Under the pieces are notes generated by a model. The model saw only the letters and a list, made by a program, of their open reading frames with translations, did not search any database and had not been told where the DNA came from. From Silene noctiflora (taxonomy: Eukaryota; Streptophyta; Magnoliopsida; Caryophyllales; Caryophyllaceae), in contig VHZZ01000533.1 of NCBI GenBank assembly GCA_009801015.1, positions 99,065 through 163,064 of the forward strand: a stretch of 64,000 nucleotides of DNA, in the 5' to 3' direction. Of the stretch, positions 47,301 to 59,100 are shown piece after piece. Within the stretch, counting starts at the first letter, position 1. Each line of letters starts with the position of its first letter. Position numbers and translations under genes: made by a program.

Positions 47301-50300
47301 GGTGGTTGCTACCTTGATTTACTTCAATCGAATTGGAGCCTCTGGTAATTGGCATATTCCCGGACCAATCTCATTTGATTTCCCACCTTTATGAAGTTTT
47401 GATTTCAGATATGTATCCTGTGCCATGTTTCATGTTTTTTGTTTGGAATAGAGTTAAATAAATGAAATAGGTGCAAAAACTGATTTTGTCATATTAAACT
47501 TACCTTTAGCAAGCCATTGTATCATGCCATACACTCCTCTAAATACGATCGTACCTACTTTGTCGACATTTGGCCCCAGTGTTATTGATTCGGGGGTCGA
47601 TTTGGCTAGAAGAACGGGTTCGAGTTCATAGAAATCTACCTACAATGAACTAGGTTCGAAAGGAGTACCCATTTTGTTTAAACAGATAAATGCATAAGAA
47701 TTAATTTTTGTTCGAAACGGAATGATTAAATAAATGAATGNNNNNNNNNNNNNNNTTTCTACAGAAAACAGTTAAGGGGATATCTTTTTAGTTTTATTAA
47801 AAAAAATTGATTTGAAGTTATAAGATATTGATATGAGATAGCGGTATACCTGCTACTTGGACAGCCAAGGACAATTTGCCGTGACATGAGCGAGTTGTGA
47901 CCATTGATGTCAACAGGTATTAGTAGGAGTATTTCCATTGGAAGAGTTTCTGATATGAACAATGGTGCTGATAGTCTGCTTAGCTCAGAGGAGGCAATTC
48001 GTAGGGGGGAATATACCGTCATTAGAAGCTTGATTCGTGTTTTGGAGGTGCGATATTTTCCCCTCCTCCCCTTCCTCATGAATGACTTCTTATTACATGA
48101 ATATTTTCAGGGAACACACATTTGAGAGTCTTTTAGTGAATGTTTTCAGGGAGGCGTGGAAGGTAAAAGACAGGTGGACAAAGTGATTGACAGATGTGCT
48201 TCTATGCAGGTAATGTCAGTTACCCCTCATTGGACTTCCAACGATAATTTTTTTTTCCACCATCTCACGCTCTCTTTATTCCGCTTCAGTTGGTCTCTTT
48301 TTAGATGGGCATATTTTTCTTAGGCTTAAAAGTTAAAACGGGTCAAATTGTATCCCATTTAAATAGATGGGTCAAGCTTTTTGCTATTCCCTATGTCTTT
48401 GTCCCATCTATCCGTTTGACCAGTTTTATGTTTAAGACGGACATGTAAATAAGAATTTGTGATCCCATTTATATTATCCCCATTACCTTTTTGGTCCACA
48501 TTGAAAAAGTTGACCCCTTTCTATTTTATTAAATTAGAAAAAGGAACTTTCCCTCCTATCGTTAGTCAAGTAACACATTCTATCCATCCCATTGGCACTC
48601 ATAGTCAGGAGGGGATGACATCTTTGCATGCATGTAAGGTATTTGAGTCAAGGGGTAAAAAATAATGATAGTTTACCACAAAATCTTATACACCGTACAT
48701 GACCTCAAGCTCAAAAAGGATAGTTAAATGGGATGGAGGGAGTGTTACTTATGCAGTGTCTCCACTGTAGAATTTTCGATTACATCATTGACTCATTGTG
48801 TCATTGTGTGTCAATCTATTTAATTGTGGTTTCGACAATGACCCACCGTCTCTTTTATTCTCTTAGTCGTGGTTTCTTTAATGGCTGCTGTTACATGCTC
48901 TTGCTCTTATTGACGGTGTTAACCCATCAATACTATTGATAATTTTTGACATGTTTGATGTGTGTTTTGAGGTTAAATTTGCCACGAATAATCGAAACAG
49001 CTTGTTAATCTTAAGGCCCATTTGTCTATTCCCCTATTGTTCGGTCTTTGGTTTTCTGTGATTAGCCCGTGAAGCAGTAAAATTCTCCTATGTGATAGTC
49101 TTGATTTGAGGTTATGATCAGATTCGGGAGGTCTCAAGATAAAAACAAAGAGGTTTCAAGATTAAAAAATGACATTACGAAATAAGCGAGGTTGCATATT
49201 TATGAACAATCGATTTATCTTTAAACTAAGCATTTTATCTAAAACCTTACCATGAAACATTAAGGTGGAGTGTTGCACACTTGTCAATTTAATTTGGCAT
49301 GGGGTCAATGGATAAACGGCAAATCGTGTATATACTAAAAGATCACGGTGAATGTTTGTCACTCATACCTTACACTTTTCCCCTATCCTCTTAATATTTC
49401 CTGGGATAATGATATTGGTCACATTAGTAAAGGGATGTGAGGATTTGCCCACTAACAATAATCCAATATATTGATCTGGGATACTAGCCCCAAATGTAAT
49501 AAATGAGACATTGTATTTTAATTTGCAAACTATGTCTTAGACTATAAGACATAGGCTGGCAAGGCTGCATCCCTAATCTGTTCTGGGAAAAAGGGAGTAC
49601 TTGATTAGGGTTATACTTAATTACTGATCATACACCAGTTATGACTCCTTGGTTGTAGTGGTAGGTCGGAGCTAATTTATGTCATTTATCATCATTGCAG
49701 AATTTACGAGAAGCTATAGCGACCTATCGCAACAGTATTTTACACCAACCAGATGAGATGAAAAGAGAAGCTTCACTTTCCTTTTTTGTGGAGTATTTGG
49801 AGAGATACTATTTTCTGATATGTTTCGCCGTGTATCTTCACACCAAGAGTGCCGTTACATCAACTGTGGAGTGTAGTTTTGCCGAGTGGATGAGAGCAAG
49901 GCCAGAACTCTATAGCATACTTCGTAGGTGTGTAGGCTAACAAATACATTTCAAATAATTGTCTTTTTCTTGGATGATGGTTCCCCTAACTCAATGTTGT
50001 ACAGGTTGTTGCGGAGAGACCCAATGGGTGCATTAGGTTATCTTAATGCAGAAAAATCTCGTATGAAGTTAGCTGAATCTGCAAATGGCCGTCCATATGA
50101 AATGAGCGTTGTTGCTGCACTGAGAAATGGAGCGGTACTGGGCAGTCAAACGGTTTTAAAGAGTGATCATTGTCCAGGTTGTCAAAACTCGACATTGCCG
50201 GAGAGGGTAGAAGGTGCTCCAAATTTCAGAGAGGTCCCTGGATTTTCTGTATATGGTGTAGCAAATCCAACAATTGATGGCATTCGTTCTGTTATTCAGC

Positions 50301-53300
50301 GAGTTGGTAGCTCAAAAGCAGGCCGTCCTGTCTTTTGGCACAACATGAGGGAGGAGCCTGTTATCTACATCAATGGCAAACCATTTGTGCTTCGTGAAGT
50401 TGAAAGACCTTATAAGAACATGTTGGAATACACAGTACGTATATTATTTTTTTTCCAAAACTTTTATCTACAAGTATGCTTGTACAGATCTATAGTTATT
50501 CTGTGCATTTTCTTTGTGAACTTGAGATAATGCAGATATGAAATCCAAAATTGTATGGCTGGAAAATATATTCAGTTATTGTTCTTGTTGGTAGATGTTG
50601 GTAGATGCAGTTACCTGCATTTGGCTGATTATTGTGAAGCTTGATGGATTTGTTCAAGGGTCTTGATTTCTGCAATGAATTGTGCAAGAGTAACCTATTG
50701 GGACTTTCTTCTACTCTGTCCAGGGAATTGATTGTGAGAGAGTTGAGAGAATGGAAGCTCGACTTAAGCAGGATATTTTGTGTGAATCTGAACGCTTTGG
50801 AGGTGCTATTATGGTTATCCATGAAACAGACGATGGCCAAATATATGATGCCTGGGAACATGTCAATTCTGACTTAGTTCAAACACCACATGAAGTTTTC
50901 AGTTGCCTAGAGGCTGAGGGATATCAAGTGAAGTATGCACGTGTCCCTATAACTGACGGAAAAGCTCCAAAAAGTTCTGATTTCGACACATTGTCTAAAA
51001 ATGTGGCTTCAGCTTCAAAGGACACTGCTTTTGTGTTCAATTGCCAGGTATGTTCATTTGTGGGTGCAAATGTCATTGACTTTTTGCAACAAATTCACTT
51101 TAAGGGGATTTTGAATACCGTTTCAATCTTGTACAGATGGGCAGAGGAAGGACGACAACGGGCACAGTGATAGCCTGCCTACTCAAACTTAGAATAGATT
51201 ATGGGAAGCCTATACGAATTCTGTCTGATGACTGGTCAAATTGTGTAATGGATGATAGTTCTTCAAGTGGTGAAGAGACTATGGGTGATGAAGTTGTATC
51301 GAGTTCTAGAGTTGATCTTGGAACAGGCAGAAAGTCAAGCCGTGCTTTTGGCATCAATGATATATTACTCTTGTGGAAAATCACAAGATTATTTGATAAT
51401 GGGGTTGAATGTAGAGAGGCATTAGATGCTGTTATTGATAGATGTTCAGCTCTGCAGAATATACGGGATGCTGTCCTGCGATATCGCGAATTATTCAACT
51501 TGCAGCGAGTTGAGCCAAGGGTTAGAAGGGTTGCCTTAAACCGTGGTGCTGAGTACTTAGAGCGGTATTTTCGTTTAATTGCATTTTCAGCGTATCTGGG
51601 AAGTGAAGCATTTGATGGATTTTGTGGCCAAGGAGAATACAAGATGACGTTCAAGAGTTGGTTGCAGCAAAGGTCAGAAGTCCAAGCAATGAAATGGAGC
51701 ATAAGATTGCGTCCAGGACGATTCTTCACTGTTCCTGTAATGTCTTCTTTGGCTTATGCGTTACATCCTAAACAAAAAGACACAAATGTGGACTACTATA
51801 TTTTTCACCACTCACTAGTTTAGACCCCATATACATGTACGGTATATAAAGTTTTCTATTTTTTATAAAATTATTTACATAAAATTGGTACGTCATTATT
51901 TGTTCACGTTTCTTTTAATTGTATTTTGCTTTGATAAAAAAAAAAAGTTAGAACATCTAGAGAATTGAGTAATGAGCTGAAATGTAATTTAATGAAAATA
52001 TTTTGAAGTACCATAAAGCTAATAATTTCAACTTATAAATTTTTTTCAAAATTTCCTTTGTCACGAAACTAATAATATCGATTTATAGTTTTGTTTTTAT
52101 TCAGAGTATGACATGTTCATTATTTAATAATAGCATCAATATAAGATTTAGCAATTTACATTTTATATCAGTTTTATTTTATCTTAATTAAAATATTATA
52201 TTTTCGAGTTTAATGAGAATAATATAATTTGATGAAAAGATTAATTTTAATGAAATAATATGAAATAAATTGTAATGATTAGATTCCTTATTTAGTGAAT
52301 GAACTAATTGTTATTAGTTTCCTTATTTTAACAATATGCATTTTGGAGGGAAATTTTTTAAGATCACCTATTCTTTTAGTAGATAGGGGATTAGTCTCCT
52401 TCTAATTTATTGTGCCAATTATTTGGCTTTCATGATTTAGGAAGACCTGCGAACACCATATGAGACTCAGCATGGAGATGCAGTAATGGAGGCTATTATC
52501 GGAGCTCGAAATGGCTCAGTGCTGGGGAAGGGTTCTATACTAAAAATGTACTTCTTTCCTGGTCAAAGAACTTCGAGCAACATACAGATACATGGGGCAC
52601 CTCATGTTTATGAGGTATAGAAGTTGGTTTTCTATATTTATCGGTATTTACTTTATAATTTCTTATGTTTTACCAAGTCTTACTATGGTCACAAGTCACA
52701 GTTTCGTATTCGCGTCTGATACTACCTTTAACCTAGGTGCCAGGATATCCTGTCTACAGCATGGCCACTCCTACAATCACTGGTGCTAAGGAAATGCTGT
52801 CTTTCCTGGTTTCCAAGGGTGCTGCAAGTGGGAAAAAAGTAGTGATAACTGATTTGAGAGAGGAGGCTGTGGTTTACATCAATGGCATACCTTTTGTGCT
52901 CCGAGAATTGAACAAACCTGTTGATACATTGAAACATGTGGGAATTACTGGTCCAGCGGTATGTTCCATTAATTCCTTTTACACTATGCATCATTTGACT
53001 GTATAAAGTATCCTTGAGCAAAGGTTACTAGGCTTAATGACCATGCTCTTCCCCCCTAATTATAAAGGTGGAACATATGGAGACACGACTGAAAGAAGAT
53101 ATAATATTGGAGGTTACTCAATCTGGTGGACGTATGCTTTTGCATAGAGAAGAATACAGTCCAACGCTGAATCAATCTAGTGTTGTTGGATACTGGGAGA
53201 ATATCTTCACCGAAGATGTTAAGACTCCTGCAGAAGTTTTTGCTACACTTAAGGACGAAGGCTTTGATATAGTATATCGGAGAATACCTTTAACAAGGGA

Positions 53301-55246
53301 GAGAGAAGCTTTGTCTTCTGACATTGATGCGATCCAGTACTGCAAAGACGAGTGAGTAACTGAGACTGCTTTTTTTCTTTTCCCCTGTCAAGGATGTTTC
53401 TCACTTGTGCAAGAGTTAAAGGGAAATCTTTATTTATTGAGCTATGTTACTTTCACTTGCAGCTCCGCAGGATGCTATTTGTATGTGTCGCATACAGGAT
53501 TTGGAGGGGTGGCTTATGCTATGGTAATCATTTGCATAAGACTTGATGCTGATCTAAATGTGCAACAGGATGCTTCTTGCTCTTTGGCTGTCACTCAGTC
53601 TCCGCTTCCTGTACCTGATACATTGTCTTATTCAGCATCTGGCGAAGCCACACTCAAGTCAGGAGATTATAGGGACATTCTCAGCCTCATGAGAGTTCTT
53701 CCTCATGGGCCTAGGAGTAAAGCGTGTGTTGACAGTATCATAGAAAGGTTAGCATCTTGTACTGCCTTGTGGCTTCTTTGACACAATAAAAGGGTAACTA
53801 GGCGAGCATTTATGTAAATATAGTTGGGATTTTTGCGCTTTAAAGGAGCTACTCTTTCCCTTCTGTTATCGTTCAAAACACTCGTATGAAAACAACTGGT
53901 GTCTGGAGTTGACGAAGGAGTAAACATTAGAAGGATAGAGAGAATCCAGCAGGCATAGTATCATTATCATGAAGTCACAATCTCATAATTGTCAAGATTA
54001 ATATATTGATAGTAACTGTAGTGCTTTATCATAGACTTCTCATTACCGCAAGATCCGGCCCAATTCACTATATCCTTTTATAATCTAGTTCTGTGGACTG
54101 CCTAGCCAATCTTTTAAAATATCTCGCATATCTCATGTACTCCCAAGTAATTTAACGTACATGCTTTGCTTCTTCCTCAGTATCTAATTAATTAGCATAA
54201 TGGGTTATAATAACTTTAGGCTGAACCTCTATTAATTTAATAGTCTTTGCTGCACCTTCATAGATGTGTAGGAGCCGGTAACATACATGATGATATTGTT
54301 AGCTATACTGTGGAATTGAAGCAAGCCTGTACTGGCACTGAAGAGCGACAAGCGTACCTAATAGATATGGGTGTCAAGGCGTTAAGGTAATTCAATTGTC
54401 CACCATGATGAGTTTTATCTTTTGATTGTCTATTATTCCAAGGCTAATTGGTGTATGCTACCATATGTACGTTTTCTTACAAAGTACTTCAGAAACCTCA
54501 AAACTTTTTAGTATTTATATACGGAGTATATATATATATATATATGTATTTGGAAAGGCTTTTGACCATGTTTATTAGGGTTTAAAATGTTAAGTCTTGT
54601 TCCCTATTAAATGAAAAGGTGGATTCTTCTGGTACCTATGTAACTTCAAGTTTGTAATATAATTAAAAACCAAAAAGATTTAGGCCGGCATAATCTAACA
54701 TTGAAGCTGGAACTCTATGGTCAAAGTGGCATGGACTATTTGCAATTTTGGACTACAGAAAGATCATTCATTTTCTTTCTGGTGTAATAATGTACTATTG
54801 AAAGGATGTGTTTCCTAATAAATGTAAAGGTGCTGATTTGCTACCTTTTGATGTCTATGTACTCTGTAGTCTGTAGTATGTTTCTCGCTGAAACTTTTAG
54901 AGAGTATATATTCAAGTGTCTTAGGGTTGAAGTAACCTTCCAAAATAATTGGTAATATAATTAAATACCTAAAGTTCAGGTGACGTAATCGAAAACTGAA
55001 GCTGGAATTCTATGGTTGAAATTCTGGATTTATTACCTCCGCTATTCTTTGTTGGGTATCTATTACAGATAGGTAATTCCGTGTGAATAATATCTTGCTG
55101 ATTCCATGTGCAGGAGGTACTTTTTCTTGATAACATTCAGATCTTACCTCTACTGTGCTTCTGCGATTGACACTTCATTTACGTCTTGGATGAATGCTCG
55201 GCCTGAACTTGGCTATCTCTGTAAACACCTCAGAATTGACAAGTGA
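44304..55246 (+). CDS. PALD: Paladin-like protein with three phosphatase-like modules
   Basis: Plant homologue of animal paladin (PALD1), a cytosolic phosphatase-related protein. Nineteen exons: 44304-44453, 44552-44683, 44809-44880, 45833-45903, 45975-46095, 46181-46279, 47218-47344, 47917-48047, 48150-48209, 49701-49927, 50005-50434, 50724-51047, 51137-51736, 52441-52614, 52737-52958, 53068-53351, 53463-53747, 54264-54386 and 55114-55246, giving 1254 residues. Three tandem modules each begin with a G-x-V-L-G..ILK repeat followed by the (V/I)xYINGxPFVLR block. Modules 1 and 2 have CX5R loops (NCQMGRGRTT at C232 and C647). Module 3 has SHTGFGG at that place and lacks the Cys and Arg, so it should be inactive. 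Introns carry a LINE scrap, a MITE, an assembly gap (47741-47755) and a Helitron. MSIPREP at 44304 matches the start I recall for the Arabidopsis protein. Confidence 0.94.
45020..45295 (-). mobile_element. LINE-type RNase H coding remnant
   Basis: The minus strand encodes FRLFTTLAWAIWTFCNKH..KPPLGWIKVNSDAAIF, the arrangement seen before and at the start of the RNase H domain of plant LINE polyproteins (W-x-KxNxDAA). It is only about 90 residues long, in paladin intron 3, with no other LINE parts seen. Confidence 0.6.
45537..45674. mobile_element. Stowaway-like MITE
   Basis: TACTTCTCCCTCCATC at the left and GATGGATGGAGGAAGTA at the right form terminal inverted repeats bounded by TA. The interior shows continuing complementarity (ATTATATTGTACCC versus GGATAATATAAATGGG). 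About 138 bp, in paladin intron 3. A second, partial copy of a related left end begins near 45418. Confidence 0.7.
47741..47755. other. Assembly gap (15 N)
   Basis: Run of unknown bases inside paladin intron 7. The flanking exons join in phase, so coding sequence is unlikely to be missing, but repeat sequence may be. Confidence 0.99.
51815..52390 (-). mobile_element. Non-autonomous Helitron in paladin intron 13
   Basis: On the minus strand the element begins TCCCCTATCTACTAAAAG (52390 inward) after an A, and ends ..GTCTAAACTAG followed by T, so it sits exactly between A and T as Helitrons do. A hairpin-like CCGTACATGTATATGG lies 10-12 nt before the CTAG. The 576-bp interior aligns by eye with the element at 21625 (for example the shared AT-rich block around TTCCTTATTTAGT and CACCTATTCT). 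No coding sequence. It lies between exons 13 and 14. Confidence 0.7.
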
Positions 55247-56139
55247 CTCACTGCTGCTTTTTGTATAGGTCACTCAAAGTTACTACTTGGCATGTTTTGG
55301 CCAGTAATGTTTGCTTGAAAGGTGAACAATGAGGATTTCTAAGATGTCTCAAATAAAATTGATATGGTTGTTTGTAATTCTATTTCTATGTTGATCAAAG
55401 TGGATTAGTGGTCGACAACTATATGGCGGGATTTTTAACTACATCATTCAATTCACAACATTGTAAATAGTTTGGGGCAGAGTAATTTCTAGTCATTTGT
55501 AACTCGTAAGCTGCATATTTGTACGATTCATTTGCAACTTCTTTTCTGAAATGTGATTTTCCAAGCAGTTGAATAAAATAGAATCTAGCAATCATTTGTT
55601 CAAAATTTGGCCTATTGCAGCTAGGTTATGGAAAACGTGACACTGATTGGGATGCGCCTATTAACGTAAAACAGTGGATTATCAGCTGGATTAACTTCTT
55701 CATTACCCAAAATGATCCTGATTTCATGATCCTCTCCTGTATGAGTCTTATTGCCATTAGTTGGATTGCAAGAAATCGACTGTGTTGCAAGAAATTGTTA
55801 AAATCTATGAAACGGAACTTTTTGCAACATTGGAAGGTGTCACTAATAAGAAATTCCGAACCCTCAAGTTTTACTTGGATTTTCAAAATGTTTTAATCTT
55901 TATTCTCGATTTTTGAGTTAAATTTTTGTTAAAATTAAATTGTTACGCTTGATTACAGTGTGATTGTGACCAATGTTGGCATGTAAACATTTGAGAATGA
56001 AATAGGAGGAGGTATGAGTGAGTGTATGACACAGCACCCCGGTGATTAGAGTCTTATCCTTTCACTCAATCGCTTGTGTGTGTCTAGCATTCCACGTCAC
56101 TCATAATATTTCTTTTCTATTTGAACAACGAAAGAATTA
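55247..56139. other. Intergenic region between paladin and SECA2
   Basis: Contains the paladin 3' UTR, a LINE coding scrap (55610-55896) and the SECA2 promoter/leader. No host gene seen. Confidence 0.55.
55610..55896 (+). mobile_element. LINE-type coding remnant
   Basis: An open stretch of about 90 residues with VKQWIISWINFF..DPDFMILSCMSLIAISWIARNR resembles the linker between reverse transcriptase and RNase H in plant LINE polyproteins. No start, poly(A) tail or target duplication was identified. Confidence 0.5.
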
Positions 56140-59100
56140 ATGGCGTGGGCGGCAAGTATGAGGGTGAGGGAATCATCGGCGATTTGCTGCTGTGCAACAA
56201 GTGCTGTCCCTTATTGTATTCAATTGAAGCAGCAGCAGCAGTTGTTGCGGGTGCCTTCTCCGTCTCCGTCTCCGTCTCCGTCTCCGTATCGGAACTTGAA
56301 TCGCAATGTTCAACTACAAGGACGGCGACGGCGGATTAAGGTGTCGGCATCTCTTTTAAAAAATGTAGGAGGATTATTATTCAAGGGCGGAGACCCCGGC
56401 GAGTCGACTCGGAAGCAGTATGCCGCAACTGTTGATCGTATAAATGAGTTGGAGCCTCGTATGGCTTCCCTCTCCGACTCACAGCTCAGAGAGTTCACTT
56501 CTCTCCTTCGCCAACGCGCTCTTTCCGGCGAAACGCTCGATTCTCTACTTCCTGTATGTTCTCACTATTTTATACAGCCTCAACTACTTTTCTTCTTCAT
56601 GTTTGTTTATGCATGCTCTCTACTACTGCTGTTATTGCTGCTGCTGCTGAATTTTATTTTAATAATTCCCGCAGGAAGCCTTCGCCGTCGTTAGGGAGGC
56701 TTCCAACAGAGTTTTAGGTCTCCGCCCTTTTGATGTCCAACTCATCGGTATTCTATCTATCTACATATCTATCTCACTCTCTTTTGCCTTCTTCTTCTTC
56801 TTCTTCTTCTTCACTCCATCAACTGTTACGTTTCCCAGGAGGCATGGTGCTCCATAAAGGTGAAATCGCTGAAATGCGCACGGGTGAAGGCAAAACTCTC
56901 GTCGCCATTTTACCCGCCTATCTCAATGCCCTTACCTCTCAAGGCGTTCATGTCGTCACTGTCAATGATTATTTAGCCCGCCGTGATTGTGAATGGGTTG
57001 GTCAAGTCCCTCGCTTTCTCGGTCTCTCTGTTGGCCTCATTCAACGTACCTTTTCCTTTTTCCTTTTCATTTGACCCTAACAACCCCATTGCTCAACTTT
57101 ATCTCACATTCTCTTCTTCTAACTACCAAGTGTTTCATTTCTGTTTCCCAGAAAACATGACAAGTCAAGTCAGGAGAGAAAATTATTCGTGTGACATCAC
57201 CTATGTCACTAATAGTGAGCTTGGATTTGATTTTCTGAGAGATAACCTTGCCACAGTAAGTACTCATCTTCATCATCATCCTGTTTTACCTCCTAAACAA
57301 CTCTCTAGAGGCCTCCTTTTTCTCAAAACTACAATTATATGCCGCAGAGCATTGATGAGCTTGTTATGAGGAACTTCAATTTCTGCATCATTGACGAGGT
57401 TGATTCCATTCTTATTGACGAAGCAAGAACTCCTCTGATCATATCTGGACCTGCTGAGAAGCCAAGTGATCGCTACTACAAAGCTGCTAAAGTAGCCGCT
57501 GCCTTTGAGTCTGACATACACTACACGGTACGGTGCTATGATTCCCAGCTCGCTTGTGTAACTTTGGCTTAGTCTGGAACACTTCAGTAGTCTTAGCTGT
57601 GACCTGCAGTATTTTTGGGATGCAGCTAGATTTAACTTCTTCAGTGTTTGCTCTTTTACTTTCATGCTCATATCTGTTCAGGTAGATGAGAAGCAGAAAA
57701 CCATATTGCTTACAGAGCAAGGTTATCAGGATGCTGAAGAGATTCTTGGTGTTAATGATTTGTATGATCCACGTGAGCAATGGGCTCTATACATTTTGAA
57801 TGCAATTAAGGCAAAAGAGCTCTTTTTGAAAGATGTCAACTACATTATTCGTGGGAAGGAGATTCTTATAGTTGATGAATTCACAGGTCGGGTTATGCAG
57901 GTAATTGTGGGATGTGTCTTCTTTGATTTGTTAGTGTGTAATTTTCCATCCACATGTTTCTTTTGTTGCTTGATGATTCATCCTCTAATATGAAAGCATA
58001 GCTATCAAGTCAGTGATCGGGTAATTGATCTGTTAGCCACATAGGCTGTTAGACTTGTTATTGGCCAGAATTTGGATTTTTTGTGATTGGTATATATGTG
58101 CATTATACTGGACTAGCGTATGCCTCCATAGGTGGGAGCCTTTGGGGCATTTAAGTAATGTTGTTGGTGTAACCTCGGTGTGCAATGTAGTTTTTCCCCT
58201 CCCCTGAACTAGAAAAGAGAAGTATGCCTTCGTGCGTTAACCGAATAGAGTGTTCCACTTAAATTCGAAAGTTATGGTGGTTTTTCTTGCCTCCGTCATT
58301 GATTTGCTTTGCCTTTATTTCATATCCTCTGTAAATTTGGATGTATTGCTCTTTCACAGTTTGCACATTGATTATTTAAATGGCAGTACATCTTTTCTAG
58401 TTAAGAGTTATTCCCTCCTTTTCACTATGATCTTCATGTTTGATTATTTGAGTCCGAAGTTTTAAAACTTTGACCTTAATTATATCGGGAAATATAAAAA
58501 GTATATACTATGATACTAAAATATTTACACAAGTAATAAAAAAATCTTTCATAAAGTTTGTACTTTCAATAAAAATTGATAAATAAATGTAAAAAGCCAT
58601 GGTCAAAGCATTGTCTTATAGGCGTAAACCTGTTGCAAGTGGCAACTAAGGAACCCAAGGTTTGTAGAAATACACAAGTTTAATGGGATGCTACTCATTC
58701 TTCAGTACATAGTTCAGTAACATGACGTGCATAACTATTATTAATGTTTGATATTTGGTGTCAGGGAAGGCGATGGAGCGATGGGCTTCACCAGGCCGTT
58801 GAAGCAAAAGAAGGTCTGCCTATACAAAATGAAACAATAACATTAGCTTCAATTAGCTACCAGAACTTCTTCCTTCAGGTTGCTGCTAATATATTTGAGC
58901 TTTTTAATTAATTGCTCTATGCATTCCTTTGTATCTATCATTTATGGTTTGAGATGAAACTTTGTGATAAATCAACAGAACTTATACGAGACCTTTGTTC
59001 AGCGCAAATCTAATAACACTTTTTTCGTATTTTTCTAATATTTAACAAATCTAGCGGAATGGCGATGAATACAACATTTAAATAGATCCTTTATCTCCGC

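Noticed and set aside
47575-47665. tRNA-like box B word (GGGTTCGAGTTC)
   Set aside because: No matching box A or cloverleaf arms could be drawn around it; at most a SINE scrap.
48295-48745. Possible Stowaway MITE in paladin intron 9
   Set aside because: A right end (GGGATGGAGGGAGTG) is present, but I could not find a convincing matching left end or TA duplication.
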